Positions 40,283-50,063 are shown, counted from the first letter of the stretch. The stretch: DNA of 64,000 bases from Hymenobacter rubidus (GCF_016734815.1 NZ_JAERQF010000004.1:186001-250000); one strand, 5' to 3'. Notes: a model not told the origin generated them from the letters alone. Numbers and translations: made by a program.

Positions 40283-42177
40283 TGTATCTACTCAAGAGTA
40301 CCTGGGTTTTCTTTTCGGCCGTCATCGACACCGATAACAACTACCTCGACCCGATTTACAAGGGCGACGTGTACGAGTTTGACGAAACCACCCGCACGGT
40401 GGTGCACAGCCCCGACGTGCAGCAGCAGGCCCCGGTGCCGGGCCCGCCCGACTACAGCCGCGACCCCACCCAGGAGTTCTACGTGTGGGTGGACGGGGCC
40501 ACGCGCACCGGCTACTTCCACGACGGCAACGGGGGCGTGACCACCGTCATCACCACGCTCGTGCTCACGGCCACCGTCACGGCCGCGGTCTGTTACGGTG
40601 GCAACACCGGCGCCATCGCGCTGGTGACCGCGGGCATGGCCGGCCCGTTCACCTTCAGCTGGAGCGACGGCGTGACGACCCAGAACCGCGGCCCGGTGCG
40701 CGCCGGTACCTACCGCGTCGTCGTCACAGACGGCCCCAGCGGCGCCATCGCCCGCGCCACCGTGCAGGTGGGCACCAACCCGGAGCTGGCCGTCACCGTG
40801 CAAAGCATTGGCCCCAACATCACGCTGCAGGTAACCGGCGGCAGTGGCCTCTATACTTATTTATGGAGCGACGGGGCCACCACCCGCGACCGCACCGGCC
40901 TGGCCGCTGGCCCCTATTCGGTGACCATCACCGACGCCCTGGGATGCTCGACCGAAGTAGCCGTGCAGGTGAACACCGACCTGTTTTTTTGGTCGCGCAA
41001 CCCCATCACCCTAGCCCTGGACGCCGGCAACGCTTACCGCCTGGACCACACGCTCAAGCCCAACTTAACCTTCCTCTGCGAGGTGTGGGTGGAGAAAGTG
41101 TACCTCAGCGGCGACTTTACGCTGGTCGGCGGCGTGCTCGAGCAGCCGGCCGACCGCGACGGCCGCACCGAGTTCCAGGTGCAGGCCCTGCTCGACACCT
41201 TCCTGCAGCATCACGTGCCGCCGGTCGGCGCCACCGGCGTGCTGCGGGCCGACCCGCTGTTCCGGCGCTTCTACTTAAAGCACGCCGAGAGCTTTGGCGA
41301 CACGCCGGTGCGCGCGGCCACCACCGTGCTCGTGCAGAACTACGTGGTGCTGGGCGGGCTCAACTTCTACGAGTCGCGCAGCCGTACCTTCTTCACCACC
41401 TACCAGCCGGCGGTGAAGCCGTTTCTCACCTGGGAGCCGCCGGTGAAGTCGGTATTGGCCGACCAGCCTGAATTCCTCTACTACCTGGTGAGCGAGTCGC
41501 CCGCCGGCTTTCGCTTCCAACTCCGGGTGCAGTACACCGATGGGACCAACGAAGTGCTCAACCTGGGCGGCGTGGATACCGTGCGCCTACACGAGGTGTA
41601 CTGCCGGCCGGTGGGCTACCAGGCCCTGGGCCTGGCCAGCCTCGCCGGCCCCAAGCAGGTGCTGTGGTGGGAAACGTGGGTCACCACCCCCGACGAAGCC
41701 ACGGTGCTGAGCGAAACCCGCCGCTTCGTGCTCGATACGCGCGTGTTCCCGCACCGGCGCTACCTGCTGTTTGCCACCAGCCTGGGCGGCATGGCCACCT
41801 ACGCCGCGCTGGGCGAGGCGCTCACTGAAGGCGAAGTCACCGGCGACGAGGGCGCCCGGACGCTGACGCCCTATTCGGACCCGCTGCTGGGCGACACGGC
41901 CGTGCAGACCCGCCAACTGCGGCCGGTGGTGAAGCTGGCCAGTGGCCCGCGCACCCGCGCCCAGATGCAGGCCGCCCAGGACCTGCTGCTCAGCCGGCGG
42001 GTGCTGCTGCTCGACCAGGGCCGCTGGGTGCCGGGCTTCATCAAGGCCAAAACCAGCCCCCTGCGCGACGAGAGCAAAAACGTGCCCACGCTCGACTTCG
42101 ATTTCTACCTTACGACCGAGGAGCTGTACACCCCGCGGCTGGGCAGCGACCAGGTCACTTATGCGCTCGGCTCATGA
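40282..42177 (+). CDS. Tail protein carrying SprB-type repeats
   Basis: This 631-residue protein has two SprB-like repeats: about 120-155 (GPFTFSWSDGVTTQNRG, then GTYRVVVTDG) and about 183-222 (GLYTYLWSDGATTRDRTGL, then YSVTITDALGC). SprB repeats are a hallmark of Bacteroidota surface adhesins such as the gliding adhesin SprB. The rest (230-631) is beta-rich with no named domain. Position before the hub-like gene and tape measure marks it as a virion tail or baseplate protein. The repeats probably act as adhesion or Ig-like spacer domains. Confidence 0.7.
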   Translation: MYLLKSTWVFFSAVIDTDNNYLDPIYKGDVYEFDETTRTVVHSPDVQQQAPVPGPPDYSRDPTQEFYVWVDGATRTGYFHDGNGGVTTVITTLVLTATVTAAVCYGGNTGAIALVTAGMAGPFTFSWSDGVTTQNRGPVRAGTYRVVVTDGPSGAIARATVQVGTNPELAVTVQSIGPNITLQVTGGSGLYTYLWSDGATTRDRTGLAAGPYSVTITDALGCSTEVAVQVNTDLFFWSRNPITLALDAGNAYRLDHTLKPNLTFLCEVWVEKVYLSGDFTLVGGVLEQPADRDGRTEFQVQALLDTFLQHHVPPVGATGVLRADPLFRRFYLKHAESFGDTPVRAATTVLVQNYVVLGGLNFYESRSRTFFTTYQPAVKPFLTWEPPVKSVLADQPEFLYYLVSESPAGFRFQLRVQYTDGTNEVLNLGGVDTVRLHEVYCRPVGYQALGLASLAGPKQVLWWETWVTTPDEATVLSETRRFVLDTRVFPHRRYLLFATSLGGMATYAALGEALTEGEVTGDEGARTLTPYSDPLLGDTAVQTRQLRPVVKLASGPRTRAQMQAAQDLLLSRRVLLLDQGRWVPGFIKAKTSPLRDESKNVPTLDFDFYLTTEELYTPRLGSDQVTYALGS

Positions 42178-43649
42178 TTGGCTTAAAAGTCGCCGCCGGC
42201 TGGCTGGTACTGGCCCCCGGCACCATCACGGTGGACATCAACAGCCCGTTTTTCAACCCCGACAGCGTGCCGGGCACCATCACCTACCCCTTCGGGCTGC
42301 CGGTGGCCGGCAACGCGCAGGCCCTGAACTTCCCCGACGTGCGCGCCGCCCAGGGTGACGTAGTGGCGCCCGAGCCCTGCAAGTTCTACATCGACGAGCA
42401 ACTGCGCTGGGTCGGCTCGCTGGTGTACCTGGAGTGCGACGAAAAGAAGGGCCTCTACGCCTACAACTTCGTGGCCGATGCCGCCGACCTGCAGGCCCGC
42501 ATCGAGGGCGTGACCCTGCCGTCGCTAGACCTGGGCCGCGTGCCCCTGCAGCTAGTGCACAACGCGGCCGATTACGCCCTGCCCTGCGTGCGCAATTACA
42601 CCTTTTACGGGGGCGAAGTGGCCAACTACGGCATGACGCTCAACTACTACGCCAACGGCACTTACCGCCCGGCGGGCACGCTGGCCTACCACCAGCCCAT
42701 CGTGCCCTTCCTGCGCCTGGTGCCGCTGCTGCACCGCGTGCTGGGCGCCGTGGGCTACGCGCTGAGCGGCCCCTGGCTCGACACGCCCGAGGCCCAGGCG
42801 GCAATTCTGTACTCCGACCGCACGGTGGAACAGGCCGATGGCAGCCTGCCGGCCGATTTCGCCGTGAACCGGCACGTGCCCGACCTCGAGGTCGGTGCCC
42901 TGCTGGTGCAGCTGCAGAAAGTCTACGGCCTGGGCTACGGTTTTCACCCCAAGCGCCGGGAGCTGAGCATCCGCGCGCTGCGCGACGTGATAGCCGACCC
43001 GGCGTATCTGGACCGCACCGGCGGGCTGGGCCGCAGCACGGCCGTGACCCAGACCGGCTGGGTGCTGAGCATGGGGCTGGAGAGCGACGACGAGCTGAAC
43101 AAAACCCTCGACACCGGCTGGGCCACGCTGCGCGTGGGCAACGGCAAGCAGACGCTCAGCACCGAGGCCGGCACGCTGCACGTGGTCGAGGAGCCCGACT
43201 ACATCAACCCGGCCCGCACCTGGCGCCTGCCGGCAGTCGACGCCAAGGGCGCCTCGCTGGCCTTCGGCGTGGGCGACGACAGCCACTGCGGCCTGCGCCT
43301 GCTCTACGACCGCGGGCTGTGCCCCGACAGCCAGCAGCAACTCTACCCGTTGGCCACCTGGGACCGGGAAGACATGCACGGCAATACCGTGGGCCCCAGC
43401 ACCCTGCACTGGGACGGCGAGGCCGGCCTGTACGCCACCTGGCACCGGGCCTGGCTGGACTTTCTCGACCGGGCCACCACCCGCGAAGTACTCATGGAGT
43501 TCCGGGTGGCCGACCTGCTCACCCTCGACCCAGCCCGCAAGGAATTGGTGTACTGGCAGAAATACCTCTGGGAGAAAGTCTCCCTGAGCCTGAAAACCAC
43601 CGGCCGGCGCCTGGAGGCGGCCACCTTCACCTACCGCCTTAGCCGATGA
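42174..43649 (+). CDS. Probable tail hub or baseplate protein
   Basis: This 491-residue protein is coupled to the previous gene (ATGA). It is beta-rich with a long ordered chain and no repeats, signal or enzymatic motif. The order SprB-repeat protein, this protein, gp10-like protein, tape measure is common in Bacteroidota siphovirus-like prophages, where the protein here is a tail hub/baseplate candidate. Confidence 0.5.
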   Translation: MIGLKVAAGWLVLAPGTITVDINSPFFNPDSVPGTITYPFGLPVAGNAQALNFPDVRAAQGDVVAPEPCKFYIDEQLRWVGSLVYLECDEKKGLYAYNFVADAADLQARIEGVTLPSLDLGRVPLQLVHNAADYALPCVRNYTFYGGEVANYGMTLNYYANGTYRPAGTLAYHQPIVPFLRLVPLLHRVLGAVGYALSGPWLDTPEAQAAILYSDRTVEQADGSLPADFAVNRHVPDLEVGALLVQLQKVYGLGYGFHPKRRELSIRALRDVIADPAYLDRTGGLGRSTAVTQTGWVLSMGLESDDELNKTLDTGWATLRVGNGKQTLSTEAGTLHVVEEPDYINPARTWRLPAVDAKGASLAFGVGDDSHCGLRLLYDRGLCPDSQQQLYPLATWDREDMHGNTVGPSTLHWDGEAGLYATWHRAWLDFLDRATTREVLMEFRVADLLTLDPARKELVYWQKYLWEKVSLSLKTTGRRLEAATFTYRLSR

Positions 43650-44086
43650 ACGCCAACCTAACCCCGCGCCAATTGGCCGTGGAGTGGCTCGACATCACCG
43701 TGGAGCGCTTCGTGGCCAACCTGCGCCGGCTGAAAATCGAGCACACCGGCGCCCTGCTGGCCTCCTTCCGCAAGGAAGTCATCGGCGCCGCGGAGGGCGA
43801 CCAGCTCCGCCTGCGGCTGAGCTACGCGCTCTATGGCAAGTTCGTCGACATGGGCGTGGGCCGCGGCCACGGGGCCGGCATCCGGAAGGGCGACGACGGC
43901 TACGACCGCCTGCGCAACTCGCGCGGCAAGCTGCGCCGGCTGCAGCGCAAGGCCCGGCCCTGGTACTCGAAGGAGGTGGCCCACCAGACCAAGCGCCTGA
44001 GTGAGCTGATGCTGGAACTGTACGGCCAGGTGCTGGTGGCGAAAACCGTAGAGGCATTGCCCGGCGAGACGACCATCCGCTTTTAA
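43646..44086 (+). CDS. HK97 gp10-like tail completion protein
   Basis: This 146-residue basic protein overlaps the previous stop by four bases (ATGA). Its organisation fits HK97 gp10-like proteins: helical start, a central FVDMGVGRGHGAGIRKG segment, and the basic end RKARPWYSKEVAHQTKRLSELM. These proteins cap the tail or adapt its length. The tape measure gene follows after 24 bp. Confidence 0.65.
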   Translation: MNANLTPRQLAVEWLDITVERFVANLRRLKIEHTGALLASFRKEVIGAAEGDQLRLRLSYALYGKFVDMGVGRGHGAGIRKGDDGYDRLRNSRGKLRRLQRKARPWYSKEVAHQTKRLSELMLELYGQVLVAKTVEALPGETTIRF

Positions 44087-44110
44087 CAATTAACTGATAA
44101 GTAAGCCCTC

Positions 44111-47100
44111 ATGGCAGCAGATAAGGAAACCCGGGAGTTAGAAATCCTCCTCAACGCCCAGCAGGCCAACGCCAGCATCAAGGACATGGCCGCGGGCGTG
44201 GCCCTGATGAACAACCAGCTCACGAAGATGAGCCAGGACGACCCGCGCCGGCAAGCGCTGCAGCGCGACTTCCAGGTGCTCACCCAGCGCGTGGGCGCCG
44301 CCCGCGCCGAAATGCGCACCTACGTGCAGTCGGAGGAGGAAGTGCGCGCGGCCACCGAGAAGATGAACCAGGAAAACCTGCAGGTCATCCTCAACGGGCA
44401 GAAAATCAACTCCTCGTTTAAGGACATGAAGGCGGCCTCCGCCCAGCTCGAAAAGCAGCTGCAGGAGATGAACGGCGACGCACCCGGCCGGCAGAAGATG
44501 TTGGCCGATTACCACGCCCTGCAGGACCGCATTGCCCAGGTGAGCACCGAAATCAAGGGCGCCACCGAGAGCACCGGCTGGCTGAAGCAGGGCTTCGCCA
44601 ACGCCTTTGCCTTCCTCACGGCCGGCGGCATCATGGGCTTGGTGCAGCAGTTGTTCGGCTTCTTCTCGGCCTCGCGCGAAGAGTTTCTCAGCAGCGCCAA
44701 GTCCGGCGCCGACCTGGAGGCCACGCTGCACGCCACCAAGAACGCCGCCGGACTCACGGCCGATGAAATCCGGCGCATCGGCACGGAGCGGGCCAAGGTG
44801 ACGCTCTTCGACGACGACGAAACCAACCGGGCCTCGGCCATGCTGCTCACGTTTAAAAACGTGAAAAAGGGCGTGTTCGAGGACGCCATCCCCGCCATTC
44901 AGGACCTGGCCACCAAGATGGCCGGCGACGGCCCGGCCGATATGAAGGGCGCCAGCATCCAGCTCGGCAAGGCCCTGAATGACCCCATCAAGGGCATTAC
45001 GGCGCTGACGCGCGTGGGCGTAACCTTCTCCGACCAGCAGAAGGAGCAGATTGCCCAGATGGTGAAGGTAGGCGACGTGGCCGGCGCCCAGAAGCTGATT
45101 CTGGCCGAGTTGAATTCCGAGTTCGGGGGCTCGGCCGAGGCCGCCCGGAAGGCGGCCGGCGGGATGGCCACGCTGAGCCTGTGGTTCGGCGAGTTCAAGG
45201 AGACGGTGGGGGGCAAAGTCAACCAGGTGCTCGAGCAGCTGGGCCAGTGGTTCGGGCGGGTACTGGATAAAAGCCAGCCGCTGCTGGACATGGTCACCGA
45301 GCTGGTCGACCAGTTCATGGCCTACTACCGCGAAATCGGCGACGTGCTGGAGGGGCTGGGCTTGTTCAACGAACAGACCGACACGGCGTCGATGGCCGTT
45401 GACATCCTGAAAACGGCGCTCACGGTACTGCTGCTGCCCCTGCGCGTGCTGCTGGCCGTGAGCCGCGACGTGATTGACAACTTCATCGAGTGGTACAACA
45501 AATCGGAACTGCTGCGCGGCATCCTGGGCGGGCTGGGCGCCGTGGTGGTGAGTTTGTTTACGACCATCAAGGACGATGCCCTGAAAATCCTGGGCGGCGT
45601 GGGGGACATCATCATCGGCATTTTCACCCTCGACAAGGATAAAATCGTCGCCGGCTTCAAGTCGGCCCTCAGCGCCACGGCCGACGTGGCCCTGAGCAGT
45701 GGGCAGCGCGCGGCCGAGGCCTTCGCCGCCGGCTACCAGGCCAGCAAAAACAACCGCATCACCCGCTCGGTGCGCGTGGAAACCACCGAAACCAGCTCCG
45801 GCGGGGGTGGCACGGCCGCCAGCAGCGGCGAGGAGGCGCCGGCCGGCGAAACCGAGAAGCAGAAGAAGGCCCGCGAGGCGGCCGAAAAGAAAGCCAAGGC
45901 CGACCGCGACCGGGCCGACCGGGAGCGCCTGGCCGATGCCAAGCGACTGAGCAAGGAACTGGGTGACGACCTGATGCAGCGCAATTCCCTGCTCGACCAG
46001 CTGGACCGCACCCACCAGAGCGACGAGGAAGTGCGCCGGGAGGAGGAGCGGCAGAAAATCCTGGACGCGGCCACCAAAAAGGTCGACGCCCTGACCGGGC
46101 TGGAGGCCGACTACACCGAACAGGTGGCCGCCATCGTGGCCGAGCGCGACCTGCGCCTGCGGGAGTTGTGGGAGAAGCATGCCGAGGAAGAAGAGAAGCG
46201 TCGGCAGGACGACATTGATAAGCAGATTGCCCAGGCCAATGCCGATGCCGAGTTGCTGGAAGCGCAGGCCCAGTTGAACCTGGCCAACAAGCTGCTCACC
46301 CAGCAGCAGTACGAGGATGCGGTGTACGCCCTCAAGCAGGCCGCTATGCAGCGGGAGCTGGACCTGATTAAGCAGCGCGACGCGGCCGAGTCGGTGGCGT
46401 GGAAAAAGCTGCAGGCCGACAAGCTCAAGGACGAGGCGGCCCACGTGAAGAAGGTGAAAACCGAGGACGAAAGCCTGACCGAGTTCCGCAAGAAGCTGGC
46501 CTTCGTCGAGAAAACGATGCAGGACGAGGGCGTGAAAAACCTGGAAGACGCCCTGGGCGAGCAAACCATCTTATATAAGGTGTTCAAAGCGGCCCGGAAG
46601 GCGGAGGCCATCGCCAGCATCGGCATGAATTACGTGGACGAGGTGCAGGGCTATTGGGCCACGGCCGCGACCATGGGCCCGATTGCCGGCCCGCTCTACG
46701 GCTTGGGCATGAGTGGGCTAGCCACCTTCCGCGCCGGCATGGCCATCGCCAAGATTGCCGGCTTTGCCAAGGGGGGGCGCACCGGTGATGGCGCTACCGT
46801 TGCCACTGGCGGCCAGGCTGGCAGCCTGTGGGACGTGTTTGCCATGGCCACCGGCATGAGCATCGGCAGCAATGGCAAGCTGCAGGACGGCAGCGGGCAC
46901 GCCGTGGCCGGCATCGTACACGAGGACGAGTACGTTGTGCCGAAGTGGATGCGGGCCGACCCGCAGGTGATGCAGGTGGAAGGCTGGCTGGAGCAACGCC
47001 GGCAGCGCGGCTATTACGAAGGCGGCCCCACCAGCGAGGGCAGCAGCCGGGCTTCGGTCGACGAGTGGGACGTAGTAGTGCCCAAGGCGGCCGTGAACGA

Positions 47101-47257
47101 GCGGATGCTGCAGGTGCTGGAGTCGTTAGATAAACGACTCGAAGGCGTGGAGCAGTGGGCCACCACCCTCGAAGTGGTGAATGACTTGCTGGCCCTCGAC
47201 CGCGACCTGGAGAAGATTAAGCAAACGAAGGCCAAGTCCGAAATTCGGCCGAAGTAG
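44111..47257 (+). CDS. Tail tape measure protein
   Basis: This 1048-residue protein is the largest in the prophage. The N-terminal 150 residues are helical; about 170-185 is hydrophobic (FLTAGGIMGLVQQLFGFF), and further hydrophobic segments lie at about 435-455 and 475-500. The second half is a long coiled coil rich in Lys, Glu and Arg (about 580-830) with a Gly/Ala-rich segment near 850-920. Length and composition fit the tape measure that sets tail length and enters the host membrane. At about 0.15 nm per residue this would imply a tail near 150 nm. Confidence 0.85.
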   Translation: MAADKETRELEILLNAQQANASIKDMAAGVALMNNQLTKMSQDDPRRQALQRDFQVLTQRVGAARAEMRTYVQSEEEVRAATEKMNQENLQVILNGQKINSSFKDMKAASAQLEKQLQEMNGDAPGRQKMLADYHALQDRIAQVSTEIKGATESTGWLKQGFANAFAFLTAGGIMGLVQQLFGFFSASREEFLSSAKSGADLEATLHATKNAAGLTADEIRRIGTERAKVTLFDDDETNRASAMLLTFKNVKKGVFEDAIPAIQDLATKMAGDGPADMKGASIQLGKALNDPIKGITALTRVGVTFSDQQKEQIAQMVKVGDVAGAQKLILAELNSEFGGSAEAARKAAGGMATLSLWFGEFKETVGGKVNQVLEQLGQWFGRVLDKSQPLLDMVTELVDQFMAYYREIGDVLEGLGLFNEQTDTASMAVDILKTALTVLLLPLRVLLAVSRDVIDNFIEWYNKSELLRGILGGLGAVVVSLFTTIKDDALKILGGVGDIIIGIFTLDKDKIVAGFKSALSATADVALSSGQRAAEAFAAGYQASKNNRITRSVRVETTETSSGGGGTAASSGEEAPAGETEKQKKAREAAEKKAKADRDRADRERLADAKRLSKELGDDLMQRNSLLDQLDRTHQSDEEVRREEERQKILDAATKKVDALTGLEADYTEQVAAIVAERDLRLRELWEKHAEEEEKRRQDDIDKQIAQANADAELLEAQAQLNLANKLLTQQQYEDAVYALKQAAMQRELDLIKQRDAAESVAWKKLQADKLKDEAAHVKKVKTEDESLTEFRKKLAFVEKTMQDEGVKNLEDALGEQTILYKVFKAARKAEAIASIGMNYVDEVQGYWATAATMGPIAGPLYGLGMSGLATFRAGMAIAKIAGFAKGGRTGDGATVATGGQAGSLWDVFAMATGMSIGSNGKLQDGSGHAVAGIVHEDEYVVPKWMRADPQVMQVEGWLEQRRQRGYYEGGPTSEGSSRASVDEWDVVVPKAAVNERMLQVLESLDKRLEGVEQWATTLEVVNDLLALDRDLEKIKQTKAKSEIRPK

Positions 47258-47366
47258 TTTGAAAGCTTAATTTCTCTTGTTTGCTAATTCGAGCAAAACC
47301 AAGATCCGCTGGCGAAAAGCGCCTGAGCCGATGTGATTGAAACACCAGAACACCCCGAAATAGGTA

Positions 47367-47397
47367 TTGTATGTATCAAATCACGACCATATTTTTG
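47367..47397 (+). promoter_or_regulatory. Host-type promoter for the cargo lipoprotein
   Basis: TTG (47367-47369), 20 bases, TATTTTTG (47390-47397), a full -7 match, with the ATG at 47448. Confidence 0.55.
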
Positions 47398-47447
47398 GGG
47401 TACAGTACAGCAAAGTACTTATATACAAGAATACTTAACCTCGTCTC

Positions 47448-47951
47448 ATGCTTAAACTTATACTTCCTTGTTTACTGATGCTGCCCCTGTTCAGCGGCTG
47501 TAGTAAAAAAGACGCGACTCAAAACGCGCCGGTACTGCCCCCTTCTTATGCTTCTGCTTCCTTTGCTTACCAAATTACCGGTTATTCTCCTGTGAAGACC
47601 GGTGCTTTGGTTGAATTGGGGACATTTCCAGGCGCTCGAACCGATCGGTATGAAGTCAGGATTATCGCCAATTACCAGCCGAAGCCTGGCTCAACAACAA
47701 ACGGAGTGGAAAGCATCTTCCTCTTCTATAACAAGCCCAGCAAAAGCTCGCCTGACACTGATTTCGTTCTGCACGATGCTCAACTCAATGGGTTCGATTC
47801 ATTTGGGTTTTTTGGTACCAGATTTTCACCACCCCTTAATGGTACTTTAACCGCAGGTACCAAACCCGGAACGTGGTCTGGAACCTTCTCGGCTGGGAGC
47901 GGAGGCTCTGTACTTGTTGGCCAGTTTGTTAATCTAGAAAAAAGTCAATAA
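47448..47951 (+). CDS. Cargo lipoprotein of unknown function
   Basis: This 167-residue protein has a lipobox LFSGC (Cys18) and then a beta-rich domain with no recognised family. It has its own promoter and a strong terminator and is clearly less GC-rich than the virion genes, the signature of an independently expressed prophage cargo gene. It may alter the host surface or block superinfection. That is inference from position. Confidence 0.65.
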   Translation: MLKLILPCLLMLPLFSGCSKKDATQNAPVLPPSYASASFAYQITGYSPVKTGALVELGTFPGARTDRYEVRIIANYQPKPGSTTNGVESIFLFYNKPSKSSPDTDFVLHDAQLNGFDSFGFFGTRFSPPLNGTLTAGTKPGTWSGTFSAGSGGSVLVGQFVNLEKSQ

Positions 47952-47978
47952 AACGGCCCAGTTCGCTGTATAACTTTA

Positions 47979-48020
47979 AGGTGGCTGCTGCTGAATCCGG
48001 GTTCAGCAGCAGCCACCTTG
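47979..48020 (+). terminator. Strong bidirectional hairpin terminator
   Basis: An 18-bp perfect stem (AAGGTGGCTGCTGCTGAA / TTCAGCAGCAGCCACCTT) with a 6-base loop, 27 bases after the lipoprotein stop. Confidence 0.8.
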
Positions 48021-48104
48021 TCTTTTCTGAAATGCTACTTGGGCATGCTTGCGGAGGGCCTAACCTCGCCTATTGGCCTGAATAGAATTTTAGAAACTGG
48101 TTCA

Positions 48105-48310
48105 CGAATCAAAGTTTACGAAACGCGCCAAGGAGATGAGTTTCGTAAACTCCGAGCCCTCCAAAAAACGGGGCAAAAAAACGGCCCGAAAAACCTGCGT
48201 TTCCGGGCCGTTTGGGCACTGTGCGAAACCCTCCAGAATACGTCCGTTTTTTGGAGGGTTCGCAGTTTACGAAACTCATCTACTTTACGCGTTTCGTAAA
48301 CTTTGATTCG
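48105..48310. repeat. Long inverted repeat, copy A1
   Basis: Two arms of about 66 bases (48105-48171 and 48245-48310), CGAATCAAAGTTTACGAAAC...GAGTTTCGTAAACT..., pair imperfectly around an inner 10-bp hairpin. A second, diverged copy of one arm is at 52905-52971, outside the prophage. It looks like a nonautonomous mobile repeat. The 48018-48299 frame across it is not convincing as a gene. Confidence 0.6.
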
Positions 48311-48454
48311 TAGACGAGTTTCTTAAACTCGCCAGGTACTGGAGCGGTCTGTTGGCCATCTTTTTCCAAGCTACTGGATTAGTTTAGTAAACCGAGGGTT
48401 ATCAAGGCGCATCGCTAGCTACTTTTGGGGCCAATCCAAACAACAGAATAGCAT

Positions 48455-49174
48455 ATGCGAAAACATTGGTGGAAAGCCTTAACTGTCCTCATTCTACTCT
48501 ATGTGTTTTGGGCTGGCCTGATAAATCCCGTCCCAAGATTGCCGCTGTTGCATGAAGCCATTCGCAACACCTTTTTCCATCCCCCCTTGTGGATTGCGAT
48601 GGTTATTCTGCTGTTCGCTTCCGCTTGTTTTGCCATTCGCTACCTGCGTAAAGGCCGACCAGACGACGACCTTATTTCGGTGGAACTTGCCAACACCGCC
48701 CTTTTATTTGGCGTTTTAGGATGCCTCACGGGTTCTGCCTGGGCCTATTTTACGTGGGGCGCACTCTGGCCCAATGACCCCAAAACCAACGGCGTAAGTG
48801 TCGGCATGCTGATTTACTTGGCCTATTTCGTCTTGCGCGGCTCCATGAATGATGCCATGAGCAAGGCCCGAATTTCGGCCATCTACAACATCTTCGCTTT
48901 CTCCGTTTTCATTCCCCTTATCATCATTTTACCGCGTTTGACGGATTCATTGCATCCCGGGAATGGCGGCAACCCGGGGTTCAATCAATACGACGCCGAC
49001 AGTTCTATCAAAATGATTATTCGCCCCGCGTTTGTCGGCTTCACACTGCTGGGCTTCTGGATTACCCAACTCCGCGTCAGAATCCGCCGGTTAGAAGCGC
49101 ATTTCGATGAACAGGATGATGCCGATGTCAATAATCCAGTGAAAGAGGTTTACGCAACCAAAGACTTAACCTAA
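48455..49174 (+). CDS. CcsA/CcmC-like cytochrome c maturation protein
   Basis: This 239-residue protein has six hydrophobic segments and the periplasmic WAYFTWGALWPNDPKTNG stretch that matches the tryptophan-rich haem-handling motif of CcmC/CcsA. These proteins hold haem in the inner membrane for attachment to apocytochrome c. A CcmD-like gene follows at once. This is a chromosome-type respiratory gene inside the mapped prophage limits, so it is either cargo or a sign that the prophage end is misplaced. Confidence 0.78.
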   Translation: MRKHWWKALTVLILLYVFWAGLINPVPRLPLLHEAIRNTFFHPPLWIAMVILLFASACFAIRYLRKGRPDDDLISVELANTALLFGVLGCLTGSAWAYFTWGALWPNDPKTNGVSVGMLIYLAYFVLRGSMNDAMSKARISAIYNIFAFSVFIPLIIILPRLTDSLHPGNGGNPGFNQYDADSSIKMIIRPAFVGFTLLGFWITQLRVRIRRLEAHFDEQDDADVNNPVKEVYATKDLT

Positions 49175-49175
49175 A

Positions 49176-49334
49176 ATGATTTTGGTATCCCTTTCATTAA
49201 CAGATTTTCTACGCTCCGATGGCAAATTGTGGGTCGTCCTATTGGTTATTGCCATTATTTTGTTAGGATGGCTGTTTTATGTTCTTCAGATTGGGAGCCG
49301 GGTTCGCAAGCTAGAACAAAGGAATAGGCGCTAA
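49176..49334 (+). CDS. CcmD-like small membrane protein
   Basis: This 52-residue protein starts 1 bp after the CcsA-like stop (TAAAATG). It has one hydrophobic helix (LWVVLLVIAIILLGWLFYVLQ) and a charged end (RVRKLEQRNRR), the size and topology of CcmD, which assists haem export with CcmC. Its order directly behind the CcsA-like gene supports the pairing. Confidence 0.7.
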   Translation: MILVSLSLTDFLRSDGKLWVVLLVIAIILLGWLFYVLQIGSRVRKLEQRNRR

Positions 49335-49437
49335 AACAAGGTGCCTTCCTTGCAACTAAGTAGTCTGCGAAAACGGTACTACGTTGAACGCGCTCAATTT
49401 AGAAAAACGAGCGTTTGCCAGTTTCATAACGTCAATA

Positions 49438-49485
49438 GAGTTGTGAGAATCAATGCTTGTTTCTTGCGCTTAATTCTCACAACTC
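49438..49485. repeat. Inverted repeat, 13-bp arms
   Basis: GAGTTGTGAGAAT (49438-49450) and ATTCTCACAACTC (49473-49485) are perfect complements 22 bases apart, between the CcmD-like gene and the next lipoprotein. It may be a terminator or operator. Confidence 0.45.
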
Positions 49486-49557
49486 ACTTCGCTGCTTTTT
49501 CCAACTTGCCACTATTTTATGACGAACCTGTTACAAACGAATGGCCCTGGTGGCGCC

Positions 49558-49986
49558 GTGAAACTCTTGCGAGCTCTCGGCTGCGCCATTTCGTTTAGCG
49601 CCCTCCCCCTATTCACGAGTTGTCAAGTGCAAAATCAACCGGTGGGTTGCTACGCCCACTTCGCTGAAGAAGACACGCTTCGACTTTCGCTATTGACTCT
49701 ATATCCTACTGTTTCTGGGACCATGATTTACGATGGCGGGTCTGACCATTACACGGGCACGGTTACCGGCACCATGCACGGAGATACGCTCCTGGGAGAA
49801 TACACAGCGGGAGCGGGAGAAAATGGTTCGGCGCTCACCACGCCCATTGCTTTTTTGCGACGCTCCGACGGGTATGCCCAGGGCGGTTGTGAACTGGTGA
49901 TGCGGGATGGAAAATTCGAATTCGAGCGGGTATCTGCCTTGAAATTCGGTAAAGAGGTCCTTAAACCAGTGCCCTGCACCAAATAG
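49558..49986 (+). CDS. Probable lipoprotein of unknown function
   Basis: I choose GTG 49558 because it gives a clean signal (KLLRALGCAISFSALPLFTSC, lipobox Cys). The ATG at 49519 adds 13 residues. The 142-residue product continues with a beta-rich domain with repeated Gly/Thr (GTMIYDGGSDHYTGTVTGTMHGD). The family is not recognised. It is moderate in GC and looks like cargo. Confidence 0.55.
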   Translation: MKLLRALGCAISFSALPLFTSCQVQNQPVGCYAHFAEEDTLRLSLLTLYPTVSGTMIYDGGSDHYTGTVTGTMHGDTLLGEYTAGAGENGSALTTPIAFLRRSDGYAQGGCELVMRDGKFEFERVSALKFGKEVLKPVPCTK

Positions 49987-50063
49987 CTCTCTTCAGTCGA
50001 AGTGGAAATAGCTCCGTCGTAGTTCAGGAAAACGGTGATATAAAACTACACAGTAGCGGTTGG

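Noticed and set aside
44138..46564. 808-codon frame on the minus strand
   Set aside because: It is antisense to the tape measure gene, whose length, position and composition are convincing. GC-rich codons leave the opposite strand open.
48018..48299. 93-codon frame across inverted repeat A
   Set aside because: Most of it is repeat arm and hairpin sequence, with no start signal or domain.
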